Shown here: one piece after another, positions 36,550-47,945 of the stretch | Layout: each line of letters opens with the position of its first letter | Numbering within the stretch: position 1 is the stretch's first letter | NCBI GenBank assembly: GCA_022828595.1 | Contig: JAKGHH010000008.1 | Span: 22,312,378-22,376,377, forward strand | DNA: 64,000 nucleotides | Direction: 5' to 3' | DNA from: Nelumbo lutea | Lineage: Eukaryota > Streptophyta > Magnoliopsida > Proteales > Nelumbonaceae | The notes under the pieces: model-generated | What the model saw: the letters and a program-made list of their open reading frames with translations, nothing else | Database searches by the model: none | What the model was told of the DNA's origin: nothing | Translations under genes and position numbers: made by a program

Positions 36550-37356
36550 CGTGATAGTCCAAAGAAGGTCTCAATCCGTGAAGCAGGGGCAGTTGGCACT
36601 TGGCAGGGTACAGGCCCAAGACCCATCTACATATATCTTTTAATGTGCTATTTCAAAGTTTAAATGGGCTAGATAGGTCAATTTGGGTTAAACCCACAAA
36701 TGCTGGGCTGCTGATGGATGTGATCCGGCAATGGGTTCAAAGGTCCATCCAACTAGAACTCGGTCCAACTCTCCCAATTGCCAACCATAGATTAAGCAAG
36801 CTTACTTCATAAAATTGAAGATAGTTGCTGGAATATAAACACTAATCAGTATTTTACTCCTCTCTATTTGTAACTCTGCAGCTTGTGCTGCTTGTCTTAT
36901 ATGCTTGTTCCATGCCCAGATAAAGGAAGAGCATCTGTGTCAAGCTGATTGGTCCCCACATTTTTGGTGTCGGTTGATTGGGTTGGGTATATGTTTTTTC
37001 CGGTTTGATGTATTTCCTTCATCATATTATTGCCGAACCCTTTGATGATATGTGGGGAGTGTGGACTTACTATATAATATAACCCTTTTTTCTATTTCAT
37101 CACTCGGGAAAAATTCCTGGGTATCGTTTGTCTAACAATAAAATGTCTCTTTCATAATTTATAAATTTTCATTAGTTTGCATAAAATTCAAGTTCACCCC
37201 ATCTGTGATCGTGGCTCCTGCGATGAGCAATTGCGATCTACTTCCATGTTGATGAAGCTGCACAGTAACATTAATTAATGCATAATCAGTGTAATTAGGA
37301 TTTCAGACATTTTAAAGCTCTGAGAAAGTCATCTAATTTAACTCTGTTTACTTCAC
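36550..37356. repeat. Duplicated noncoding segment (GH18 3'-flank type)
   Basis: The left part matches 20880-21430 and 25497-25700. The right part (about 37150-37356: GTTGATGAAGCTGCA, ATCAGTGTAATTAGGATTTC, AGTCATCTAATTTAAC) matches 31430-31640, which directly follows the GH18 frame at 31637. It lies 1.9 kb downstream of the GH18 frame at 39204. Confidence 0.7.
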
Positions 37357-37439
37357 TTCACTTTGAATGGTTTCTTAAGAACTGGTATTGAGATCTAGTG
37401 TCTGAGGCTTTGAGCCTTACCAATTTTCCAACAGAAAGC

Positions 37440-37880
37440 CTTGTATCTAATGCTATGTGATGGCTGCGGCGTTCAAAGCGGACCCAATCAGGGCGTGCAC
37501 GGAGCAGAGCTCGGCATGCAACCGGGAACCAATCGCGTAGATGCACTTGACGGCCCCGAATGATTGCGCCCCCCATGTCCAGACTGCATCCTGACCGTCT
37601 GAGCCCACTTACCTCCAGACGACCTCAAATATAAATAGGGTGCAACCCCCCATCTGGAACTTGGGTTTAAGAACTCGCAACTCCTTTTGTGGCCTTGTCT
37701 GAGTGTTTCCCTTTCAGGCCTTGTCCACCTCACATTGCATCCCTACTAACTTGACCATCTGAGTTTCTGCCTCGGATGCCAACCCGGGGTCTCTGATGTT
37801 CTCCCTCCTTGGCTCCTTGCAGGACCAGCCTACCAGCCCTTGGCCATTCTGACCGGTAACACTATGCGAGCCAGATGTTG
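37440..37880 (+). mobile_element. LTR-like remnant (GC-richer island)
   Basis: A GC-rich patch with TATAAATAGGGTGCAACCCC-like text followed by CTTTCAGGCCTTGTCCACC and GGGGTCTCTGATGTTCT, the layout of the transcription-start half of a plant LTR. No retrotransposon domain is present. Frames on the minus strand here match no family. Confidence 0.4.
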
Positions 37881-38178
37881 CTTCTAAAATCCTTAACTCA
37901 CAACACTAATATATAGTTGATTTATTGATTTGTATTGATGTATTTCTTCAATGACATTCATATGGACGATCTAACCCACTAAGTCCAATATGCTCCTTTG
38001 TTCACTGTGCAATGTTGTGCTATATCATATGATATGCACTGTCACTGATATTTGCACTATGAACTTAGAGGTTTCTGAATAGGTTTCTGTTTTCTAACAA
38101 CCCTCTCACGTATGAAAGACTATTGGGCTTCAACATGGACAAAACACAGGCCCAACCATATCATGTATATTGAAACTT

Positions 38179-38300
38179 TAATTAATTATAATAAAGGCAA
38201 CCAAGATTGAACACTAGACCACTTGATAATACCATCTCAACAAAGACTGTTTAATCAAGTGGTCTAGTGTTCAATCCTCATCACCCCATTATAATTAATT
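38179..38300. repeat. Foldback with a perfect 23-bp stem
   Basis: GATTGAACACTAGACCACTT+GAT (38205-38227) is the exact reverse complement of 38254-38276, with a 26-base loop. AATTAATTATAAT and ATTATAATTAATT outside extend the stem. It is a small MITE or a hairpin-RNA precursor; no known miRNA family is recognised in the arms. Confidence 0.85.
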
Positions 38301-39200
38301 AGATTTCATCCAAATGAATGGATGAACCTGTACTTGTCTACACCTCAAGTCACACAGGGCATCTAGAGAATAAATTAATACTTATTCATGAACCTCTCCT
38401 AACACTTATGCTTGGATACATTAATTATTTAATACCTCCTTATTAAATGAAGGCACCGGTCGTCCATTTACACTTATTAACGTTCTGTGTCTCTCTTAAT
38501 GATCTCTGAAGGGGGAATGTTAATGCCTCCTTACTTGATCTGGAAGTACTGCTAGCATTTGGAGCAATAATGATGAACATGGATATGAGTTGAATTTGGA
38601 TATTTAGTGGGTCTCACGATCCGATGGTGATTCGAGATTAATTAAACTAGACACTTTATTCCATGATCGTAATGAGCAGCCTTAATTTGAATTGAGGCAG
38701 CATAGGAGCCTCATTTGCCATAAAAAAATACAAAAAAAAAAAAAAAAGAGCTTGGTCCATCCATGCTTGATGATTGACCCATTTAGGAAACAATGGGTTC
38801 TGTTTCTAACACATGCTCGTGAAGCTACTAATTCATAGCAGTTGAAATCTTTTATCAATTTCTAATGTCCAGACATAACTTTTGCTCACATAAAACTCCA
38901 ACATTGCAGCAAAATAAAAGAAAAAAAAAACTTCTACTTTCCTTAGTCCTCTTGCCTTCAATTTTCGTAACTATTCAAGGCTATCCCACGTTGATGAAGC
39001 TGGAAAACAAGATTGATATTATTTATTCAGTGATTGCAGAAGGAAATCCATTCTGAGCAAAAATCAAGACACAAAACAAAGAAGAGGACGAGTCACAACG
39101 ACTCGCTCAGCAAATGGGTAATGATGCATAATTCATTCAACTCACTGGGTTTTGGTAAAATTAATGGATACGAAGATGAAGATCAGTCGTCCAGTACTGA
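38300..39200. other. 3' flank of the GH18 frame, no kinase exon seen
   Basis: This is where intron 1 and the membrane/kinase exons would be if the GH18 frame at 39204 were an RLK gene. I see no kinase motif (GxGxxG, HRDLK, DFG, SPE) on the minus strand from here down to 32782. Confidence 0.6.
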
Positions 39201-39203
39201 TCG

Positions 39204-40289
39204 TTACGTACCTTTTTGAGAAAGCACCCAATTCTTATCGCCTCCGACGTGCCACACGAAGTAACCGAGCAGTCCTTGATCCTTGGCATAAAAAACCTTA
39301 GTTTTAATTGCCTGCACATCATCATAACCGATCCATGTTGTTCCAGAGTAGCAGTAGTTCGCTACGATCGTCGAGTTGTATATCGACTTGGCTCTTTTCT
39401 TCTTGATGAACTCTTTGATCTTTCTGTAAGTCATTTCACCGTCTTTACTCACCGCCGGCCCATTTGCTCGTGCACCCACACCGTGGTTTTCACTTTTCTT
39501 CAGCTTCCATGCGTAGCCATAGTAAGGCAGACCCAGAACTAGCGTATCAGGAGCCAACCCAGAGTCGATCCAAGCACGAATGCCAGAACTTGTGCTAACT
39601 CGGTTGGGAAGGTCGTAGAGGAGGGCATGCGCACCAGTGAAGGGTGCCCAAGATGGTGTGTAGTAGTCAAAGGCTACGACGTTGATCCAGTCCAAGCTCC
39701 TCCGAATTGAGTCGACTGGGAAAGTCACCGAGCCAATATCCGGCGAGTAATGAACAGCTGCTGTTAGAATAAGTGGTGACTCACCAGACTCATTTGACTC
39801 GGCATCCACAGCCGTTCTCCACTCGTCTAGAAGTAGACCAAAATAACTCATCTCGTCTGCAGTTGTGGGAGATTCCCAGGCCAGATCAAGGCCATGGAAG
39901 CCGTAGAATCTGGCAATGTTTATCGATGAGTTGATGAAGATCTCCCGCGAGGAGGGGTTCTTCGCCATTGAGGCGAAGGAATGAGGGTCCGTCTCTCCAC
40001 CGCCGATGGATAGAAGGGTTGTGATAGTTGGGTTGCTGCGTTGGACTGTTCTGGTGAAGGTGGAGAAGGCATCTTCATTATCGTCGGAGATGGTGACCTC
40101 ATTTGTGTCAGGGTTGAGGCCGGCAAAAGCACAGAAGAGGTGGGTGAAGAGAGATGAATCGATGTCGGACACCGAGCCACTTCCACGGTACCAGTATCCA
40201 GCTTTAAGAGCATCTTGATCTGCTGCAGAAAGCCTAACTAGGAGGAAACAAAAGAAGAGAACGATATGGTTCTGTGAAACAAAGGCCAT
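39204..40289 (-). CDS. GH18 chitinase-like protein, catalytic Asp replaced by Ala
   Basis: An intact 361-codon frame with signal peptide (MAFVSQNHIVLFFCFLLVRL, SAA) and a full GH18 barrel: SLFTHLFCAFAGLNP (46-60), TLLSIGGG (91-98), FHGLDLAWESP (131-141), FDYYTPSWAPFTGAHALL, LGLPYYGYAWKL, WIGYDDVQAI, GYFVWHVGGDKNWVLS. The putative catalytic Glu139 is kept, but the neighbouring Asp of DxDxE is Ala137, a change expected to cripple hydrolysis in this family. A role in chitin or glycan binding is possible (inference). The barrel ends at the same phase-1 donor as its paralogues (39212); reading on adds one Thr and a stop. No kinase exons follow, so it is either a small secreted lectin-like GH18 or a stranded ectodomain exon. 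Confidence 0.9.
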   Translation of the reverse strand: MAFVSQNHIVLFFCFLLVRLSAADQDALKAGYWYRGSGSVSDIDSSLFTHLFCAFAGLNPDTNEVTISDDNEDAFSTFTRTVQRSNPTITTLLSIGGGETDPHSFASMAKNPSSREIFINSSINIARFYGFHGLDLAWESPTTADEMSYFGLLLDEWRTAVDAESNESGESPLILTAAVHYSPDIGSVTFPVDSIRRSLDWINVVAFDYYTPSWAPFTGAHALLYDLPNRVSTSSGIRAWIDSGLAPDTLVLGLPYYGYAWKLKKSENHGVGARANGPAVSKDGEMTYRKIKEFIKKKRAKSIYNSTIVANYCYSGTTWIGYDDVQAIKTKVFYAKDQGLLGYFVWHVGGDKNWVLSQKGT

Positions 40290-40336
40290 TAGAGTAGACT
40301 GGGAGCTCTTGTTTGGTTATTTGTTTAGAGCTATGG

Positions 40337-40346
40337 CTTTATATAT
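40337..40346 (-). promoter_or_regulatory. TATA box of the GH18 gene at 39204-40289
   Basis: ATATATAAAG on the minus strand, about 50 bp upstream of the ATG at 40289. A canonical TATA motif at a spacing close to that in the other three GH18 copies. Confidence 0.7.
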
Positions 40347-40775
40347 CATCAACCTCTGTGTGAAGCATACTGATTTTCAGCGTGTATATCAATAGAAAAG
40401 TTGAAGATATCACTGTATCAGCTGCATTGATCAGGTAACCCATGTACTATCATGCTGTAGATATCACTGCAGCGTTATAAAATCATTGAAGAGGTTAAGC
40501 AATCCGAAGCATTCAATTTGTAGGACCCATCTAAACAATGGGCTTTCTGTTAATTTGGGAAAATGGGTTACTGTAAACATCATTTTGATCAATGGGTTTT
40601 CTTATTTTTGAGAATTGAACACAATGCGTGATTGCATGGTGCATGTATTGGACATCATTTGTCTCTGGAAGTACAAACTTAGATGGTGTTTGGTAACTGT
40701 GCTAATTCATCCCCATGTGGTTGTTTGTGCCAAATTTCTATTTGGTACGACTGTTTAACAAATAAACATTTGTTT

Positions 40776-41108
40776 TAGGGCCTGTTTGGGTGCGTCTTTT
40801 TGGGAATATCTTTTGGTAGTTCTGACATGTAAAAGACAAATTGAGCTTTTGCATGAAAATCTGAGCAGCTTGAAGCACATTTGGTAGATGCGTGTCTTTT
40901 CGTGTGAGAATAAAACACAAAAGACGTGAGAAACTTCATTTAGAGCTTCCTGAAATCAGCCTAAAATGGGCTTTTTGTGTCGTTTTGGCATTCCATCTTT
41001 TAGCAGTTAGATCTTTCACAAGTCAAATGAGAATAGACCGAAAATTGGCTTTCTTAACTTGTAAACAGCCGAAAGACCGTGCAAAAAGACATGCCAAATG
41101 GGCCCTTA
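40776..41108. mobile_element. MITE with TIR TAGGGCCTGTTTGG-like
   Basis: Left end TAGGGCCTGTTTGGGTGCG; right end GCCAAATGGGCCCTTA, its inverted copy with small changes. About 330 bp, with no coding sense; the frame at 40892-41311 is an overlap artefact. Confidence 0.75.
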
Positions 41109-41109
41109 G

Positions 41110-44100
41110 CTTTTGTGTAACCCAACCATTGGAAAAGCTTCATTTGAAAGTTTTACTATTTAGTGTTTATTTACTGTTTTGTTTGTGTGGTGCCATTATA
41201 TCACACAACAATAAAAAAACATTTATCAACCATTTCCTTTCTCGGTTTTTGAATGCTTTTCAAATAAAAGGAAGCCATACCAACATCACCTATATCCAAT
41301 TGATTGGATAGTAATGAAAGGAATGTATACGTAGCATGCATTTCTCACTGTATCCTCAACCATCTAACGCCCATTGCATTGCATGGGTGATGAATCTCAG
41401 ACCCATTGAATAACCCAATGGACGGACGTGAGGTTGTTTGTAGATAGGCCCAAGTACCACTCCCTTTTGATAAACCTGGTGGGTTTTAGTTAAGGATCAT
41501 CTCTACAGATTACTAGTTAAGTCCTCAATATGCAATGCTCATGGAAGGCCTCAATCTTTTGCTTTTCGTTTTTTCTTTAATCAAATTTATATACTAAACA
41601 CGGTTATCCATTACAAAAGGTATATAGAAAGGTGGAATTCAGAATTTGAAGAGAAGATGAGAAAACCTTATAAAAGATAACAATCAATTTGTTATTTATT
41701 TTTGAAGGCAAATTGTGATACATACTTAATAAGAGAACCAATTAAATAAAAATAATTAAGATAGTACTGAATGTAGTAATTTCTTAAGGATCCTTTTGGC
41801 TCAGTTTTGGAAGAGTGCAAATATAAATGTGTTCAGTGCAAAACCTTGTATATGGTATTTTTTATACTGTTCCCAACCTGAGACTGTTTCAATGTAAAAT
41901 TGATGGAAAATATTTCTGAAATATTTGAGCTATATCTTTCTATCTTATGATTAAAACTTTGTTTTCTTTTCCATTAACATTGAATCAAATAAAAAAGGGT
42001 CAATAACAAAGCTTTTCTACAAAATGGGTGGAAATAATAGCTGAAACATTTCATCCAGAAAAGTTTTCTGCCTATTTCGTGGACAAATAAATGCTTCTTC
42101 CTGTGTAAGGTAATCCGAAACATATTCATGTTTAGAGTAGTGTTAATCGATTACTACAAACTTTTGATGCAATAGGTTATATTAATTGGATTCAAGGTCT
42201 AAAACTACCAACAGCAAAAGAGCAATTAATCCATTTTGTGAGTAATTCAAAATGTTATCTTCATATTTCAACTGTACCAGCATACATACTAGACTCCAGC
42301 TCTACTGATCTTGCGTTGAGGTTTGGGTGGCAACAGGTTAACTCATTATCAACGCCACATAGAAAAGTTGTTTGCTGTAAAGTAAATACAAGGTCTAATA
42401 GGGGAGATTGAATTACTCCGTGACCCGCTATTTATGGACTGGCCCATTCCAGGAATGAGTCCCACTGGTTTTAAGTGGGCCTGGGCAATGGGTTTGACGT
42501 TGATTTTTTGGGGTCAGTGATGGGCACGGCCGTGGTTGCACAAAGCAATTCTAGCCTAAACATCTTTTCTTTGTAGTTAATCTATCCATCCGTATACACA
42601 TCCGTATGTGTATACACATCCGTATACACATCAAGTAAGGCTCAATTTGGAAGGAGTGCAAATATATATAAAATATAAGGTTTTGTACTCTACATAGTTG
42701 TACTCAATTGACCAACTTATCCCTACTAAATACCAGCAAATGAAAGGAGCCTCAAGCATAAATTTGTGTCTGACATGGACCTTCTGGACTGGACTGGGTT
42801 ATTAGCATTTACAGGTTGGATAGTGTACCTGGCTCTTACTTGTCTCAGGAAAGGTGTGTGAGTGTGCATACCTCAATTTTCTGTTGCTTTCATTTTCTGT
42901 CAAACCAAACATAGCCTCAAGAATTCATGAATCTAACACAGGCTTGGGTTCAGCATATGCTGTAGAAACTACGATGTGATTGTGGTTGGATGATCCAAAC
43001 CACTCAACTAATTTTTTTGTTTATCAAGAATTGGGATAATAATTAATGAGAAAGTGATTAGGCAGTTGATTTTGCTTATCAAAAATAGGAAAAGTGAAAA
43101 ACTAAAGAAGATTATGCTGACTTTGGCAAATACAGTGGGACAATATAATTTGACAAATAGACTTTTCTACGTAATCAGTAATTTGAGCTAACTAGGATAC
43201 CCCCTCATAATTAAGGTAAACAATCAGGGGTACTATTGCCTTTTCATAACCCTTAATTAAGTTCTTACGTGTTAATTATAAATACACTTCTGCCTGTATA
43301 ATCAGTCTATTAATTCAAAGTCAAGGTACTTCCTATATAATCAGTCTATTCAGAGTCAAAGTTGCCCATTGGTAAGGTTTTGATTTGAGGCATTGGGGTA
43401 TGAGAAACAAAAATGAACAAAAGTGTTTTGATCATTTGGTAAAAGTTACTTTTCAAAACATAATAGTCTAAAGCCAGAACAAACACAGAACCTAAAATTG
43501 GAGCTTCATATTTTTGGGCTTTAAAACTACAAATCTTAAGCTTTACTCAAACACAACCTAGGTTTATATACAGTTGCAAATATCCATTTTGATCAGGAAT
43601 TCCTCTTTAATGCACCAAGACCTAGTACAGTGGTACTGATCTGTCCTCATGTCCATAAACTTTGTTAATTCAAGTGGAATCCTATTGAAAATTAAGAAAC
43701 ATGCAGAGGGCATTAATATTTGTGCATTAAAAGGGAGGACTATCAAATCAGGCATATGTTTATTAAGTAGGTCTATTGATCATTTGACTGTATTCGAGAA
43801 TTAAAAACACACACACAGGGGGCTATGTATAATAAATTATAAATATGAACATCAAATGGATTTTTATTTATGCCATATTGCCTTAAAATCTTGTACTTAT
43901 CCCCTTTATTACTAAGTAATTTGAAACCATATTCCCTTGGTCGCAAACAGTTGATATCCTATGTTCGTAATAAGCTGGTTTGAATGTGTAATATCCATCC
44001 TACAAATAAATATTTTTGTAAATCTACCTAGACATCCTATATATATATATAATTTAATCTTGATACCCAAATGGTTCACTTCCTTAGGGTTATTTTGGTC

Positions 44101-44540
44101 ATTTTGCATACATGCACAAATAATTTAATAAGCCACAGTTTTCGAAATTATCCAATTTAAATGCCATTTGGGTGCAATTAGTAACCATATTAGGAGGTGA
44201 TTAAGTGCCAAAAAAACAAGATCTTAAAAGACTCCAAAGAATGCCGTGTACGTAGTTATTATTAATCGCAGCTTACATGTTAATTATTACAAGTTACAAC
44301 ACCCCATTTCTGATGTGTTAATTAATTTTCTCCCATAAATTACCAACTCAAGCTCTCTAATCTCCACAATATTACCTCGAGCTTCACCAATTTTACTACG
44401 TTCTTCTTCTCCGGCCGAGAGAACTCCTACTTTATATAGACTCGCCAACTTCATTCAACCTAGACTCAGTGACTAAACCCACCGGAGTCTGGACCCCATA
44501 TGCGACTAAAGCCCATGCAGTTATTTTTGAGGCTGTAAAA
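41110..44540. other. Intergenic DNA, no gene recognised
   Basis: Mostly AT-rich unique-looking sequence with small MITE-like pieces (around 41800 and 42645: GGAAGAGTGCAAATATAAAT, GGAAGGAGTGCAAATATATA). A short array of CCGTATACACATC units lies at 42590-42632. A local duplication of TATAATCAGTCTATT is at 43296 and 43336. None of the frames matches a family I know. Confidence 0.4.
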
Positions 44541-44599
44541 TAAGGCATGAAAATGTCTCCCCTGAATTTTATGATACATTTGCAAGTAAAGCACATATG

Positions 44600-44935
44600 G
44601 TAAAATCTTTTTTAAAAAGGCATGAAAAATGTCTAAAATACCCATACAATTATTATTGAGGTTGATTTATACAAAAAAAAAAATAATACAAACTTTATGA
44701 ACAATAAATACAGATAATTTAATGTTGCAACTTTACCTTTGAGTGGTTGATATGAAGGGCAGATTTGAAAAATAAATCAACTTCAAAAAAGAGATTAAAA
44801 GGATTTGGTGTAGTGGCTTGTATAAAGAGAAAATTTGAAAAATATACATTTTTTTAAAGTAACTACATGGGTACTTTGGACATTTTCTTGCCTCTTTTTA
44901 AAATATCCTACCAAAGAGGGCCTACTTGCAACTGT
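44600..44935. mobile_element. Foldback element
   Basis: AAAAAGGCATGAAAAATGTC with TAAAATACCCAT (about 44615-44647) is inverted at 44867-44902 (ATGGGTACTTTGGACATTTT, CTTGCCTC). The inside is AT-rich with no coding sense. Confidence 0.6.
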
Positions 44936-45084
44936 CAAAAAGTTTAGGAGAGGTGATTGCCATTACCAAATTTTAGGGAAAGTTTCAGCAACAACCAAAA
45001 ATTTCAAGAGAGACTTCAACAATTTACCCTTTTTTTAAACCCTAACCCATCCATTTGAAACCCCAACATAGTGGCTGTAAAATA

Positions 45085-45308
45085 AGAGCATGTTTGGTAT
45101 GATTTCTGCATCGGAGATGAGTTGAAATGACAGAATTGTGGATATAGAATAAGTGAATAACTTCATATTATAGTCATGTTTCTCGCATCTGGAATGCAGT
45201 GGTATGCTTTTCGGGTTTTCACCAAACATAGCTTCTGATATTCCCATGTGAGGCCTAACTCAAAATGCCAGAATACACATTCCCAAATCCCTCCCAAACG
45301 AGCACTAA
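45085..45308. mobile_element. MITE with TIR AGAGCATGTTTGG-like
   Basis: Left end AGAGCATGTTTGGTATG and right end CTCCCAAACGAGCACT are inverted copies. About 224 bp, noncoding. Confidence 0.65.
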
Positions 45309-47149
45309 CTTGGTTGGAGACCCTCATTCAGAATAGCTTAGGCCGTACTTCAGTTGGACGATATATGGGCTAAGCTGGCCTGAAATACACTTGAGAATGG
45401 ATCCGCTATGGGCTTGGCTTGGGGCCTTGGGCTAAAAAAATTTGGCCCGTAGAATGCACTCTTTGGTTTGCGAGTTGGCAGTATCCTAGCAAAATTTGGC
45501 CCAGGTGCAGATTGCTGGGTGGAAAGTGGAAACAGAAATGGAGGATGGAAATGGATAGGTGATGCAGTCATCTCTCTCTCCTAATCTAACTGGTTGTAGT
45601 CTAGAGATAAAGAAAGTTTTCTTAGAAATCCCAATTGGATATAATTTTGTAGCTCTGAAATTGATAAATTAATGGACCTCACCTATGTTCCCACCACCAA
45701 AAGGATTTCTATTTGGGCATCACATCCCATCTTTTAGTGTTTATATATTTGGCATGTGTCAAGGGATGAAGTAGAAGGGACGAACTCAACAGATCCCAAC
45801 CTTCAATTGTCCTTTCTCATTCCCCTACTTGTGTTTAGATTACATTCTTCTGTTGTATATATATAATGGAGGACTCCATGTTTGTCCTCCATAGTTCTAA
45901 TTCCTCAGATCTTGAACTAGGAACCCATTTCCAACCTAAGTTGCAGTGTGGAAGGTATGCTATTAGGTTATTGAATGATGGATACTAAAGGAATTATAAA
46001 TATATTTCATTTATTTATCAAAACCCTGAAAAGAAAATACAATTTTCTTGTACAGTTTCATATTTTTAATTTTTACACTTCAAAAATCGGCTCTGTTGGT
46101 CGATAAACAACTGCTCAAGCAACAACATCAATTTGACGTGCAGATGCTTCATCCATAGCATCAAGTCTGTCTATTGAAAAGGAAGGCTTCTTTGGAGTGG
46201 GCAAAGCTGAATCGTTAACTGAGCATTGCAACAACATCTGCCATGGTTGGTCGGTCCACTTCCTTTTCTTGGACACACAGAAGATCCACATGAATTCACC
46301 TTGTAAGCTTGCAATTTGAAGGTGAATCATCCAATATTGGGTCTATAAATTCCCTGCTTCTATCATCTTTCCACAGCTTCCATGCCTAAAATAGTAGCAA
46401 AATTAAGTTGGTTAGGAATTAAAACAAGCTACTCTGTGCCCATGCATGAAGCTTATCTCTTCTCTAAATGGGTTTTATTATTTGTTTCTCACAGTAGCAT
46501 GGCTGATTACATATACAGATAAAATGTGAAGAAAAGAAATAGATAGTCAGATTTAACTTCACTACTCACAACTCCAAGAAGGTTCAAAGAATCTTCTGGG
46601 AAACAAACACTTGTGTTTCTCCTTCCACTTAGGATCTCTAATAGCAGAACTCCAAAGCTGAAGACATCAGACTTCATAGAGAAAAAGCCCCCCATGGCAT
46701 ACTCAGGGGACATATAACCACTGCATTAAATGGATCATATAGTTCTTTTGCTATTGATTTGGTAAACTAGTTGCAGCAGGCAGAATACTTTACTTACTAT
46801 GTCCCAACTATCTTTTTTGTTTGTGCTTCAGATTCATTTTGCCCAAACATTCTGGCCATGCCAAAGTCTGATATTTTAGGAATCATCTGGCTATCCAATA
46901 GGACATTACTAGCTTTCAAATCCCTGTGAATTACTCTTAATCTAGAGTATTTGTGAAGATAAAGGAGCCCTTGAGCAACCCCTTCAATGATGTGGACACG
47001 CTTTTCCCAATCTAACAAAACTTTCTTGCTTTGATCTGTGTAATATTAAAGTTTAACATATGAACACTGATTTATTCCTCAAAGATAAGCAGATATAATT
47101 AAATAAATTAAAGAGAAGCTTAAAGGCGTATATATAAGGGCTACTACGC

Positions 47150-47255
47150 AATGTTGGTCCATTAAATAAACAGAACGGAATGGCAAAACAGGATTCGTAT
47201 AGCTAACTCCATATGGTTGGAATAATGCTTTGATGATGATGATGACTTAATGTAG
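47150..47255 (-). mobile_element. LINE 3'-tail fragment in intron 4 of the RLK pseudogene
   Basis: On the plus strand: AACAGAACGGAATGGCAAAA then CAGGATTCGTATAGCTAACT and a GATGATGATGATGA tail. This is the very end of a plant LINE coding region (NRTEW...RI) with its trinucleotide tail. Orientation of the LINE is plus, opposite to the host gene. Confidence 0.65.
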
Positions 47256-47839
47256 GTCCATTGAGAGGGAAAAACTTGACCTTTGGCATTTCTTGCACAA
47301 AATGGCTGCTTTAATTTAGACTTGAACCCGCTTTGCTACGCTTGTCAGACTGGTAACTTACCAGTGCACCAAGCAATGAACCCCTGCTCAAAGGTGTATA
47401 TGGGGTATGATGGCTTTTGTTATTGCTAGTAATGGAGGGTGAGACACCCATTTTGCTACTTATACTGCACCTCCTTTTCAATGCACTAATAAGGATACAT
47501 GGGGCATATGATAGTATGGTATATTCCATCAAACAAGTAGAAAAAATGGTGAGGATGGCAAACCAAATGTGTAGTAGTCCAAGCTTTTGTTTGGCATGTA
47601 TTCATAGATCAATATATTCTCTTCTGTTTCAATGCAATGTCCCAGAACCCTGACAAGATTCACATGCTGGAGCTTAGCAACAAGACTGATCTCATTCTTG
47701 AACTCCTCCAATCCTTGGCCAGATGTTCTTCATAGTCTTTTCACTGCTATTTCATGTCATCCTTGTAAATTACCCTATCAAAAATAATTTTAAAATTGAC
47801 AGAATGATTTACTTTTAGTATTGATCTAAGTGCCCATAA

Positions 47840-47945
47840 TTTAACAATGCATATGGAATTAAACAGAATGGAATGGCCAAACAGGATTCATGTAGCCGAT
47901 CCCATATAACTGGGCTAAGGCTTGGATGATGATTATGATGATAGA
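47840..47945 (+). mobile_element. LINE 3'-tail fragment in intron 3 of the RLK pseudogene
   Basis: AAACAGAATGGAATGGCCAA, ACAGGATTCATGTAGCCGAT and a GATGATTATGATGA tail, closely similar to 47150-47255. Two insertions, or one duplicated, in adjacent introns. Confidence 0.65.

Noticed and set aside
37358..37733. Minus-strand Arg-rich frames in a GC-rich island
   Set aside because: No recognisable domain; the island looks like an LTR remnant.
39216..40218. Plus-strand frames opposite the GH18 gene
   Set aside because: Antisense shadows of a conserved coding exon.
40892..41311. A 139-codon frame over a MITE
   Set aside because: Most of it lies between the TIRs of the 40776-41108 MITE and matches no protein.
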